Both the position numbers and the translations under genes were made by a program. The notes under the pieces are model-generated. The model did no database searches, was not told the origin of the DNA, and worked only from the letters and a program-made list of their open reading frames with translations. Shown one piece after another: positions 17,183-23,866 of a DNA stretch of 46,004 nucleotides. The stretch comes from Thermoplasmata archaeon. GTDB taxonomy: Archaea; Thermoplasmatota; Thermoplasmata; Thermoplasmatales; ARK-15. The first letter of the stretch is position 1. Each line of letters opens with the position of its first letter. The DNA lies in assembly GCA_038729465.1 (NCBI GenBank), contig JAVYRZ010000002.1, positions 36,498 to 82,501 on the forward strand, given 5' to 3'.

Positions 17183-18016
17183 TCATAGAGAGCAGCAGTA
17201 ATTATGTTTTACAATATTATATCCAAGTGATAATGCATATTTCTCTGTATTTTTAGACGGAATAACTATTCCCTTAAATCCATTATCTATTGCAGCAGTT
17301 TCTATTTCTGTCATATATCTTGGTCTCATGCAGCCTAGCACATGCTCTTTATTTATATTACTTTTTGAATATTTAAATACATCTTTTATATCTTCTATTT
17401 TTGGAGGGTCTATATGTTCCATAGCAGTATGCTTTGTTGGTATCAGGACAATAAATATAATCTTTTTAAAATTATCCAGCATTTTCAGAATATCTATCGC
17501 CCTATATTCTCCATCTATTTTGCCCCAATCTATGCCTATAACAACATGTGGAGTATAATTGATCCCGGCCAGATCCAGCAATTTTAAACTTTTAGCATAG
17601 TCTTCCACTGTTTTATCTATTCCAAATACATTTTTTATAGTTTTATCAGAACCAACCATATCAAAAGAGACATTATCAACATCCATTTCATTAAGCATTA
17701 TTATATCTTCACTATCAAGCAATCCCGTATGCACATTAACCATTAAATTAAAATCATGTTTAATTTTCTTTACAACATCTTTAAATTTATAAATTGGCAA
17801 TTTTCCTGTAATATCTGATCCTCCACTAAGTAAAAAACCAGTGCCACCAGAATCTGCTAATTTTTTTGCGGAACTGTAGAGAGAATCTGCGGTAGTAGTA
17901 GCTAACATAGTCTCTAAATAATAATGATTGCAATGCTTGCAGTTAAGAGCACAGGCATTGCCAGTAACTGAAAACGAAGGAAAAGCTTTTCCCGGGTAAT
18001 AAAAATCCAAGATCAC
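17183..18016 (-). CDS. Radical SAM protein (biotin synthase-like, uncharacterised archaeal group)
   Basis: A 277-aa radical SAM enzyme. The iron-sulfur cluster motif is C22-x3-C26-x2-C29 (SVTGNACALNCKHCNHYYL), followed by FLLSGGSDITGKLPIY in place of the usual GGE motif, and VNVHTGLL and VSFDMVGSD strands. The short TIM-barrel and the SVTG-C-LNCKHC opening resemble the archaeal biotin-synthase-like group (COG1856, by memory), in which archaeal lipoyl synthase subunits may belong. The substrate is not known here. The start is a GTG. A TATA element at 18041-18048 lies about 28 nt upstream, which supports a leaderless mRNA. Confidence 0.85.
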   Translation of the reverse strand: MILDFYYPGKAFPSFSVTGNACALNCKHCNHYYLETMLATTTADSLYSSAKKLADSGGTGFLLSGGSDITGKLPIYKFKDVVKKIKHDFNLMVNVHTGLLDSEDIIMLNEMDVDNVSFDMVGSDKTIKNVFGIDKTVEDYAKSLKLLDLAGINYTPHVVIGIDWGKIDGEYRAIDILKMLDNFKKIIFIVLIPTKHTAMEHIDPPKIEDIKDVFKYSKSNINKEHVLGCMRPRYMTEIETAAIDNGFKGIVIPSKNTEKYALSLGYNIVKHNYCCSL

Positions 18017-18040
18017 AAAAGTTCAACAAATTATATGACT

Positions 18041-18048
18041 ATATAAAA
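18041..18048 (-). promoter_or_regulatory. TATA box of the radical SAM gene
   Basis: TTTTATAT on the minus strand is centred about 28 nt from the GTG start at 18016, indicating a leaderless transcript. It is divergent from the FKBP promoter, with the dyad at 18088-18111 between them. Confidence 0.55.
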
Positions 18049-18087
18049 TTTTGGTGTACTGGTCAACTATTCTATTTACGCAAAAAA

Positions 18088-18111
18088 TTCGTAAAAAAAT
18101 ATTTTTACGAA
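18088..18111. promoter_or_regulatory. Perfect dyad in the radical SAM/FKBP divergent promoter region
   Basis: TTCGTAAAAA and TTTTTACGAA are perfect 10-bp arms around AATA. A further TTTACG half-site lies just upstream (18075-18080). The dyad ends 3 nt before the FKBP TATA box, exactly where archaeal regulators bind to block or recruit TBP/TFB. I infer an operator. No regulator gene is adjacent. Confidence 0.55.
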
Positions 18112-18114
18112 ATA

Positions 18115-18124
18115 CTTATATAAG
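18115..18124 (+). promoter_or_regulatory. TATA box of the FKBP gene
   Basis: CTTATATAAG is a palindromic TATA box whose expected start point is near 18145. That leaves a leader of about 27 nt containing the GGTGACA ribosome-binding site before ATG 18172. Confidence 0.6.
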
Positions 18125-18171
18125 AACAAAGAATATGGGATTGAATAAAAAAGTACTATGGTGACATTAAA

Positions 18172-18882
18172 ATGAATAATGGAGATATCGTTAAGTTCGA
18201 TTATGAGCTTTGGATTGTGGAAAATGATAAAAAAACATTGTTTGAAACTACACTGGAAGAGACAGCTAAAGCAAATGGGATTTATGATCCTAACGTAAAA
18301 TACAAGCCTATGGTTACTTTTATAGGCAAGAAAATGCTTATTCAAGCCTTTGAAGACAGTATTATTAATGCTGAAGTGGGGAAAGAAGTGGAGCTTACAA
18401 TCGAGCCTGAAAAGGCATATGGTATTAGAAATAATAAGCTAGTAAAAGTTCACTCATTCAGAGATTTTCAAAAGGAAAATGTTGAGCCAGAAGTAGGCAA
18501 ATTTGTAACATTAAACAAAAAAACAGGTAAAGTTTTGAGAGTCACTCCGGGGAGGGTAGTAGTAGATTATAATAATCCACTTGCCGGTAAAACGCTATTT
18601 TATAAATATACAGTACGAGAAATTGTGACAGATTTAAAAGGCCAGATAAGCAGTATAATTGAGATAAGATATGGTATAGATGTGGATAAGTTTGAAATAG
18701 CAATCAACGATGACATACAGATAAACCTCGCTGAAAGTGCAAAATATAAGATAGAGTGGGCAACTTCTAAATTTGGTATTGTCGGAGATATCAGAGAAAA
18801 AACGGATAAAGCCATAAAGTTCATTGAAACATATATTCCAGAGAAAAAGGCGGAGGAAAAGACAGTAGAAGAGAAAAAGTAA
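18172..18882 (+). CDS. FKBP-type peptidyl-prolyl isomerase (long archaeal form)
   Basis: Cytoplasmic prolyl isomerase and folding chaperone of the SlyD-like group. At 236 aa it is the long archaeal type. The FKBP core opens with GDIVKFDYELWI, an insert-in-flap domain follows VELTIEPEKAYGIRN, and the core closes with VDYNNPLAGKTLFYKYTV. A C-terminal extension of about 90 residues ends in a charged EKKAEEKTVEEKK tail. The ATG is preceded by GGTGACA. A hairpin with T-rich tail at 18869-18900 forms its 3' end. The dyad just before its TATA box suggests regulated expression. Confidence 0.92.
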   Translation: MNNGDIVKFDYELWIVENDKKTLFETTLEETAKANGIYDPNVKYKPMVTFIGKKMLIQAFEDSIINAEVGKEVELTIEPEKAYGIRNNKLVKVHSFRDFQKENVEPEVGKFVTLNKKTGKVLRVTPGRVVVDYNNPLAGKTLFYKYTVREIVTDLKGQISSIIEIRYGIDVDKFEIAINDDIQINLAESAKYKIEWATSKFGIVGDIREKTDKAIKFIETYIPEKKAEEKTVEEKK

Positions 18883-18900
18883 GATTTTCTCTTTTATCTT
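18869..18900 (+). terminator. Terminator of the FKBP gene
   Basis: AAGAGAAAA and TTTTCTCTT form a 9-bp stem with a 7-nt loop that includes the stop codon. A T-rich tail follows. The geometry matches the terminator behind the surface protein gene. Confidence 0.5.
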
Positions 18901-19022
18901 CTGTATCTAATTGCATTATTACTTTTAAATATTAAAAAATAAATATGGGATTAAAACCATAAGATTTATATTAATTAAGTCTTTAATGAATTTGACATTA
19001 TAATTGAGTAGGAGTAATTGTT

Positions 19023-20096
19023 ATGAATTCATTAGTAAAAGAGCTACTGTCAAAAAATAGTAATAATACGGTTCCAGAACAGAGTATTAGTGAAGATGAT
19101 ACTGAATTAACAGAGCTTTTAAAGCAGTTAAAAACGAGTATCAAGATCATTGGCTGTGGAGGATCTGGGTCAAATACTATCACACGAATTTTTGATTCTA
19201 ACATTAAAGATGTAGAGTTAATTGCTGCAAATACAGATGCACAGCATTTATTAATTACAAGATCTCAAAAAAAGATACTTTTAGGCAAGCGTGCAACAAG
19301 AGGATTAGGTGCCGGGGCATTGCCGGAGATTGGTGCAGAAGCTGTAAAAGAAGCTGAGGATATTGTAAGAAAAGCTATAGCAGGTGCGGATATAGTCTTT
19401 GTTACCGCAGGTATGGGCGGTGGTACTGGTACAGGAAGTGCTCCTATAGTGTCTAAGATTGCGAAAGAAGAAGGGGCATTGGTTATAGCTGTCACAACGC
19501 TACCATTTTCTGCAGAGGGCAGATTAAGAATGGATAATGCTTTAATAGGCTTAGAAAAACTGAAAGAAACTGCGGATACTACAATTGTAATTCCTAATGA
19601 TAAATTATTGCAGCTGGTTCCGAGGTTACCTTTAAACGCAGCATTCAGGGTAGCAGATGAGGTATTGATGAGAGCTATCAGAGGCATATCTGACATGGTT
19701 ACGAAACCAGGGCTTGTAAACCTGGATTTTAATGATTTAAGGACCATAATGAAAGATGGTGGTATGGCGATGATTGGGCTTGGAGAGAGCGACGGTGAAA
19801 ACAGGGCAGAAGAAGCTCTTAACGAGGCTTTAAACTCTCCGCTGTTAGACATTGATATTTCTGGTGCTACAGGTGCTTTGATAGATGTGGTTGGCGGTGA
19901 GAATATGACAATAGAAGAGGCGGAAAAGATTGTTGCCAATGTTTCTGCCAGACTGAACCAGCATGCGAAGATTATATGGGGCTCATCAGTAAAAGCAGAG
20001 GCAGGGAATATGATGAGCGTAATGCTTGTGATCACAGGTATAAAAGATGCGAAAAGTTTAGATAAGAGTAAGGGGAAACTAGAAGTAATAAGATGA
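19023..20096 (+). CDS. ftsZ: Cell division protein FtsZ
   Basis: Tubulin-like GTPase that forms the division ring. Length 357 aa. The N-terminal nucleotide-binding segment IIGCGGSGSNT and the tubulin signature GGGTGTG at residues 132-138 are intact, and the T7 loop with its catalytic Asp is present in NLDFNDLR. A charged, presumably flexible N-terminal tail of about 38 residues precedes the fold. The C-terminus is short and ends in KSKGKLEVIR, without an obvious long linker. A TAGGAGTA ribosome-binding site precedes the ATG. It heads the ftsZ-secE-spt5-L11 gene string. Confidence 0.97.
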   Translation: MNSLVKELLSKNSNNTVPEQSISEDDTELTELLKQLKTSIKIIGCGGSGSNTITRIFDSNIKDVELIAANTDAQHLLITRSQKKILLGKRATRGLGAGALPEIGAEAVKEAEDIVRKAIAGADIVFVTAGMGGGTGTGSAPIVSKIAKEEGALVIAVTTLPFSAEGRLRMDNALIGLEKLKETADTTIVIPNDKLLQLVPRLPLNAAFRVADEVLMRAIRGISDMVTKPGLVNLDFNDLRTIMKDGGMAMIGLGESDGENRAEEALNEALNSPLLDIDISGATGALIDVVGGENMTIEEAEKIVANVSARLNQHAKIIWGSSVKAEAGNMMSVMLVITGIKDAKSLDKSKGKLEVIR

Positions 20097-20113
20097 AATA
20101 GAGGTTAATTAAT

Positions 20114-20335
20114 ATGGGAATATTTGATAAGTTTGATGATTTACAACAAGATCTGGATGACAGATTTTCACAGATAGGTAAAGGGAAGTATTCTAGAATA
20201 TTAAAGATGGCACGAAAGCCAACACATGAAGAGTATATAAGAACCGCAGAAATTACAAGTGCAGGTCTAGCGCTGATTGGTGGCATAGGGTTCCTAATTT
20301 ACTACATTATGACCATTCTTGTAAAAATTCCATAA
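20114..20335 (+). CDS. secE: Protein translocase subunit SecE (Sec61 gamma)
   Basis: Small single-helix subunit that clamps the SecY channel. The 73-aa protein has the amphipathic cytoplasmic helix (KMARKPTHEEYIRTAEIT), which is diagnostic of archaeal SecE/Sec61 gamma, followed by one membrane helix (LALIGGIGFLIYYIMTILV). It lies between ftsZ and spt5, the expected place in many Euryarchaeota. The ATG follows an AGAGGTT ribosome-binding site. Confidence 0.93.
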   Translation: MGIFDKFDDLQQDLDDRFSQIGKGKYSRILKMARKPTHEEYIRTAEITSAGLALIGGIGFLIYYIMTILVKIP

Positions 20336-20347
20336 AGGGTAAAGAAG

Positions 20348-21289
20348 ATGATAATTGCAGACGATAATGGGCAAGTTAATTCAACGAAAGAACCTAAAAA
20401 CACTGAGAACAAGTTGATAAAGCTAACACTGAGCAAGAAAAACTTCGAGATGTCATCAGGAAGAACGGCAGATATAACTGCAACTATAGAGAATCTCACA
20501 GACAACAAAGAGCATGTATCTTTTTCTATAAAAAGCACTTTTCACATGCAGGATAGAGATCTAGAATGGGCTATAAAAACTACTGGGCTCGAAGAATCAA
20601 AATCAAAAAACAGGGATTATGTAGGGAAACAGGAGATAAATGATCTGATAAGCGAGAATCTAAATAAGATTTTTGAAAGAACTATAGAAATCGGAGGGAG
20701 AGCGAAAAAGAGCATACTATTGCAGATTAGTACGCCAAAAGGATCTGCACTGGGAGATGCGTCGAATTTTGAGATAACCGCATCATTTTTGAGAGACAAA
20801 ACGATTTATGATTCAGATATAGTATCCATAGTTCTAGTGAGCACAATAGTAGCGATAAAAACCTCGCTTGGGCAAGAAGTATCGGTAGCGCAGGATCTGG
20901 GCAAAAAAATAATTATAAACAAGATTGATTACGTATATGCAATAATGGTACCTTCCAAGCTAAAAGGTTACATTTTTGTAGAAACTTTGCATCCGGATCA
21001 GATACTATCTTTTGTAAAGAGCGTAAAGGGAATAAAAGGTGTAGTAAAGGGAGAGATGAATATTGACGAAGTATTACACTATTTAACGCCAAAGCCAGCG
21101 ACTGAAGGGTTGATGGTTGGCGGGATTGTAGAACTTATAGACGGTCCGTTTAAAGGGGAAAGAGCAAAGATCATAGAGATCGATGCAACTAAAAACAACA
21201 TTATAGTAGAACTTATAGAGGCTATAGTGCCGATTCCTTTGAACGTCAGGGCTGATTCTGTAAAATTAATTGAAAATGCTAAGGAGTGA
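20348..21289 (+). CDS. spt5: Transcription elongation factor Spt5 with extra N-terminal Ig-like domain
   Basis: Spt5/NusG processivity factor of RNA polymerase, 313 aa, about twice the usual archaeal length. Residues about 165-247 form the NGN domain (IVAIKTSLGQE; YIFVETLHPDQILSFVKSVKGIKGVV). About 254-310 form the KOW domain (GGIVELIDGPFKGERAKIIEID). Residues about 20-160 are an added beta-rich domain with the pattern of NEW3/CARDB-like Ig folds: a strand, SGRTADITATIENLTDNKEHV, WAIKTTG, then IGGRAKKSILLQISTPKGSALGD. There is no signal peptide, so it would act in the cytoplasm. Directly upstream of L11, the classical position. Confidence 0.92.
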   Translation: MIIADDNGQVNSTKEPKNTENKLIKLTLSKKNFEMSSGRTADITATIENLTDNKEHVSFSIKSTFHMQDRDLEWAIKTTGLEESKSKNRDYVGKQEINDLISENLNKIFERTIEIGGRAKKSILLQISTPKGSALGDASNFEITASFLRDKTIYDSDIVSIVLVSTIVAIKTSLGQEVSVAQDLGKKIIINKIDYVYAIMVPSKLKGYIFVETLHPDQILSFVKSVKGIKGVVKGEMNIDEVLHYLTPKPATEGLMVGGIVELIDGPFKGERAKIIEIDATKNNIIVELIEAIVPIPLNVRADSVKLIENAKE

Positions 21290-21294
21290 TAAAA

Positions 21295-21771
21295 ATGGCA
21301 AACATTGTTAAAAGTTTGGTAGAGGGAGGCAAGGCAACCCCCGGACCACCTTTAGGCCCAGCACTTGGGCCACTAGGTGTGAATATAGGCCAGATAATAA
21401 AAGAGATAAATGACAAAACAAAGCTGTATGAAGGGATGCAGGTACCAGTAACAATAAAAGTAGATACAGCAACAAAGAAATTTGAGATAGAAGTGGGTAC
21501 ACCCCCAGCCAGTGCATTAATTATAAAAGAGTTAAAGGTTGAGAAAGGGTCTGGTAATCCGAAGACTCAGAAGATTGGAGATCTGAAGTTGGAGCAGGTT
21601 TATAAGATTGCGAAAATGAAGATGTCTAATTCTCTATCTTACACTTTAAAAGGAATGGCACTTGAGATTATCGGGTCTTGTGTTTCGCTAGGGGTAACGG
21701 TAGAAGGATTAGATCCCAGAGAGATGCAGAAAAAGATCAAGAATGAAGAGATAAAAGTTCCAGAAAGTTAA
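21295..21771 (+). CDS. rpl11: Ribosomal protein L11
   Basis: Stalk-base protein of the large subunit that binds 23S rRNA in the GTPase-associated centre, 158 aa. The Pro-rich N-terminal signature GPPLGPALGPLGVNIGQII is present, and the C-terminal rRNA-binding domain contains MKMSNSLSYTLKGMALEIIGSC. The start is the ATG after AAGGAGTGAT. An upstream in-frame ATG at 21286 would overlap the spt5 stop and lie within this ribosome-binding site. An 83-nt structured leader separates it from L1. Confidence 0.96.
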   Translation: MANIVKSLVEGGKATPGPPLGPALGPLGVNIGQIIKEINDKTKLYEGMQVPVTIKVDTATKKFEIEVGTPPASALIIKELKVEKGSGNPKTQKIGDLKLEQVYKIAKMKMSNSLSYTLKGMALEIIGSCVSLGVTVEGLDPREMQKKIKNEEIKVPES

Positions 21772-21791
21772 TATAGAGGTAACCATTTCAA

Positions 21792-21840
21792 CTACAAAAG
21801 CTGTAGGAGAGTTTAAAAACTCGAAATAAAAATACTACAG
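21792..21840 (+). promoter_or_regulatory. Structured mRNA leader of the L1 gene
   Basis: Three inverted repeats compete. CTACA (21792-21796) can pair with TGTAG (21802-21806). The same segment, CTGTAG (21801-21806), can instead pair with CTACAG (21835-21840), enclosing a GAGTT/AACTC hairpin at 21809-21822. The 3' arm ends directly at the GGTGG of the L1 ribosome-binding region. This is a candidate autoregulatory leader. L1-binding to its own mRNA is known in bacteria and methanogens, but this site is inferred. Confidence 0.45.
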
Positions 21841-21854
21841 GGTGGTCAAATAAA

Positions 21855-22499
21855 ATGGATAATGAAAAAGTATTAGAAGCAGTTCGAGAAGCTATATCTA
21901 AGTCTCCAGAACGTAAGTTTTTAGAAAGTGTGGAGCTATCTATTAATTTGCGTTATATAGATTTATCAGATCCTAAAAAGAGAATAAACGAAGAGATTCT
22001 TTTACCTAATGGCAGAGGCAAACCCATAAAAGTAGCAGTGTTTGCGTCGGGAGAGACTGCATTAAAAGCTGGAAAGGTAGCGGACAGAGTGATAATGCCA
22101 GAAGAGATTGATTCTATTGTAGAAAACAAGAGAAAAGCCAGGAAATTTGCGAACAGTTACGATTATTTTTTGGCAGAGGCACCGTTAATGACCAAGATAG
22201 GTAAGGTATTTGGTATATTTTTAGGGCCGAGAGGAAAGATGGCAAGGCCTATAGGAGTTGGTACAGACCCGGCGGCACTGATTCAAAACCTTAGAAAAAC
22301 GGTTAAGGCCAGAACGAAAGATAGAAGAACGTTTCAGGTACCGATAGGAGTAAAGACAATGGCTCCTGAGATACTGGCTCAGAATATACAGGAAGTAGTG
22401 AAGAAAATAACTGCGAAGATGGACAATGGAGAATATAATATAGAATCTCTCTATGTTAAAACGACCATGGGTCCAGCGATCAAAATTGAGGTGCGATGA
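21855..22499 (+). CDS. rpl1: Ribosomal protein L1
   Basis: L1-stalk protein of the large subunit and, in several organisms, a translational repressor of its own operon, 214 aa. The sequence shows SINLRYIDLSDPKKRINEEI, the FLGPRGKMARPIG block and the closing ESLYVKTTMGPAIKIEV, as in archaeal L1. The start follows GGTGG at 21841-21845 after the structured leader. The stop overlaps the L10 start by ATGA. Confidence 0.96.
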   Translation: MDNEKVLEAVREAISKSPERKFLESVELSINLRYIDLSDPKKRINEEILLPNGRGKPIKVAVFASGETALKAGKVADRVIMPEEIDSIVENKRKARKFANSYDYFLAEAPLMTKIGKVFGIFLGPRGKMARPIGVGTDPAALIQNLRKTVKARTKDRRTFQVPIGVKTMAPEILAQNIQEVVKKITAKMDNGEYNIESLYVKTTMGPAIKIEVR

Positions 22500-23356
22500 A
22501 TATGGTATCACAACAAAAGATGGGACTTGTGAACGACCTGGTAAAGATGATTTCTGAGTATGATGTTGTTGGTATTGTAGGCATCAGAGGTATCCCAGGC
22601 ACACAGATCAACACAATCAGAAGAACGCTTCGTGGTAATGCAAAGATTGTAGTGAGCAAAAATAATTATATATCCCTCGCGTTAAAAGAAGCTGCCAAAT
22701 CCAAAAACGGGCTTGAAAAGTTAACAGAACATATATCAGATCAAACAGGATTGATTCTTGGAAACACTGATCCTTTCAAATTATCAAAGATAATCTCTAA
22801 ATCCAAGACCAAAGCTGCGGCCAAAGGTGGAGAGATAGCTGAAGAGGACATTGAAGTTCATGAGGGAGAGACACAGTTTAAACCGGGTCCTATAGTCAGT
22901 GATTTTCAGAAAGTAGGAATACCGGCAGCAATAGAAAAAGGAAAAGTGGTAATAAAGAAAGAGCAGAAAGTAGTATCAAAAGGTGAAGTGATCAGTAAAG
23001 ACATGGCACAAATGCTCTCTAAGCTTGAGATATTTCCAGTAACTATAGGTTTGGATCTTAAGGCGATATATGAAGAGGGAATAGTATATAATGCAGAGGC
23101 ATTGATGGTGGATAGTGATAAGACTTTAGAGCTGTTAAGACAGACATCTATGTACGGTACAAGTCTTGCACTGAATATAGGATACTTCACAAAGAGCACA
23201 GTGCCGATATTCTTGGCTAATGCGCACAGAGAGGCACTTTCTCTAGCCGTAAGTAGCAAGATTTATTCATCAGAATCTATTGCTATATTATTGCAACAAG
23301 CGAACTTGAGCATGATGACACTAAATAAAATGTTAGAAAACAAAAATGGAGGTTAA
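22496..23356 (+). CDS. rpl10: Ribosomal protein L10 (P0), shortened C-terminus
   Basis: Acidic stalk anchor that binds L11-region rRNA and carries L12 dimers. The rRNA-binding domain is normal ([21 protein letters not shown]), and the inserted domain includes [20 protein letters not shown]. The protein is 286 aa, whereas archaeal L10 proteins as I know them run to about 320-340. The helical spine appears to hold only two L12-binding helices ([33 protein letters not shown]). The usual charged tail ending in GLGxLFG is missing. The stop lies 4 nt before the L12 start. Confidence 0.92.
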   Translation: MNMVSQQKMGLVNDLVKMISEYDVVGIVGIRGIPGTQINTIRRTLRGNAKIVVSKNNYISLALKEAAKSKNGLEKLTEHISDQTGLILGNTDPFKLSKIISKSKTKAAAKGGEIAEEDIEVHEGETQFKPGPIVSDFQKVGIPAAIEKGKVVIKKEQKVVSKGEVISKDMAQMLSKLEIFPVTIGLDLKAIYEEGIVYNAEALMVDSDKTLELLRQTSMYGTSLALNIGYFTKSTVPIFLANAHREALSLAVSSKIYSSESIAILLQQANLSMMTLNKMLENKNGG

Positions 23357-23360
23357 GAAA

Positions 23361-23663
23361 ATGGAATATGTATACAGTGTATTGATATTGCATACGTTGG
23401 GAAAAGAAATTACAGAAGAGAACATTGCAAAGATCATTACAGCAGCTGGAGCAGCTCCAGATACTGCTAAGATTAAAGCGCTAATCTCTTCTCTAGAAGG
23501 CATAAACATAGACGAAGCAATTAAAGCTACTGCATTTGCATCGGCAGCACCGGCAGCAGCAACGGCCCAACCTGCAAAAGAAGAGAAGAAAGAAGAAAAA
23601 AAGAAAGAAGAAAAGAAAGATGAAGAAGAGGCCATGGCTGGACTCGGATCTCTGTTTGGTTAA
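23361..23663 (+). CDS. rpl12: Ribosomal protein L12 (P1 stalk protein)
   Basis: Dimeric stalk protein that recruits translation GTPases, 100 aa. The start [20 protein letters not shown] matches archaeal L12. An in-frame ATG 15 nt upstream would place the GGAGGTT ribosome-binding site inside the gene and is rejected. The N-terminal dimer domain is followed by an Ala-rich hinge ([13 protein letters not shown]), a charged [10 protein letters not shown] run and the conserved factor-binding end MAGLGSLFG. It is the last ribosomal gene of the string, with a hairpin across its stop codon. Confidence 0.96.
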   Translation: MEYVYSVLILHTLGKEITEENIAKIITAAGAAPDTAKIKALISSLEGINIDEAIKATAFASAAPAAATAQPAKEEKKEEKKKEEKKDEEEAMAGLGSLFG

Positions 23664-23692
23664 GTTAAACAGAAATCTCTTTTTATTTTTTT
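23651..23692 (+). terminator. Terminator after L12
   Basis: TCTGTTT (23651-23657) and AAACAGA (23667-23673) form a 7-bp stem around the L12 stop codon, followed by a T-rich run at 23677-23692. It should end or attenuate transcription of the stalk operon. The small membrane gene starts 12 nt later and may be expressed by read-through. Confidence 0.6.
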
Positions 23693-23704
23693 GGTGAAAT
23701 TTAG

Positions 23705-23866
23705 ATGGATCTTGCTAAATGGTTTGGAATTATTGCTTTATTTTTGATACCTGTTATTATGATTATTTTAAATTTTACAATAGTGCCAAACATACTACTT
23801 TTAATTATCGGGTTCAGCTGGATCGGTACCAGTATTATCATACTCACTTTAGATAATTCATCGTAA
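23705..23866 (+). CDS. Small two-helix membrane protein (53 aa)
   Basis: A short, very hydrophobic frame starting MDLAKWFGIIALFLIP with two probable membrane helices (about residues 6-24 and 28-47) and a polar end LTLDNSS. The ATG is preceded by GGTGAAATTT, a standard ribosome-binding site with 8-9 nt spacing, which raises it above chance. Its end overlaps the convergent coaBC gene by 9 nt. The family is unknown. Co-transcription with L12 depends on leaking through the terminator at 23651-23692. Confidence 0.55.
   Translation: MDLAKWFGIIALFLIPVIMIILNFTIVPNILLLIIGFSWIGTSIIILTLDNSS

Noticed and set aside
19265-20035. A 256-codon open frame on the minus strand inside ftsZ
   Set aside because: It is an antisense shadow of ftsZ, made of low-complexity Ser/Pro/Ile codons, with no start signals. 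The FtsZ frame is certain.
23333-23635. A 100-codon Ser/Phe-rich frame on the minus strand over L12
   Set aside because: It mirrors the Lys/Glu and Ala-rich tail of L12. There are no start signals and the L12 frame is certain.
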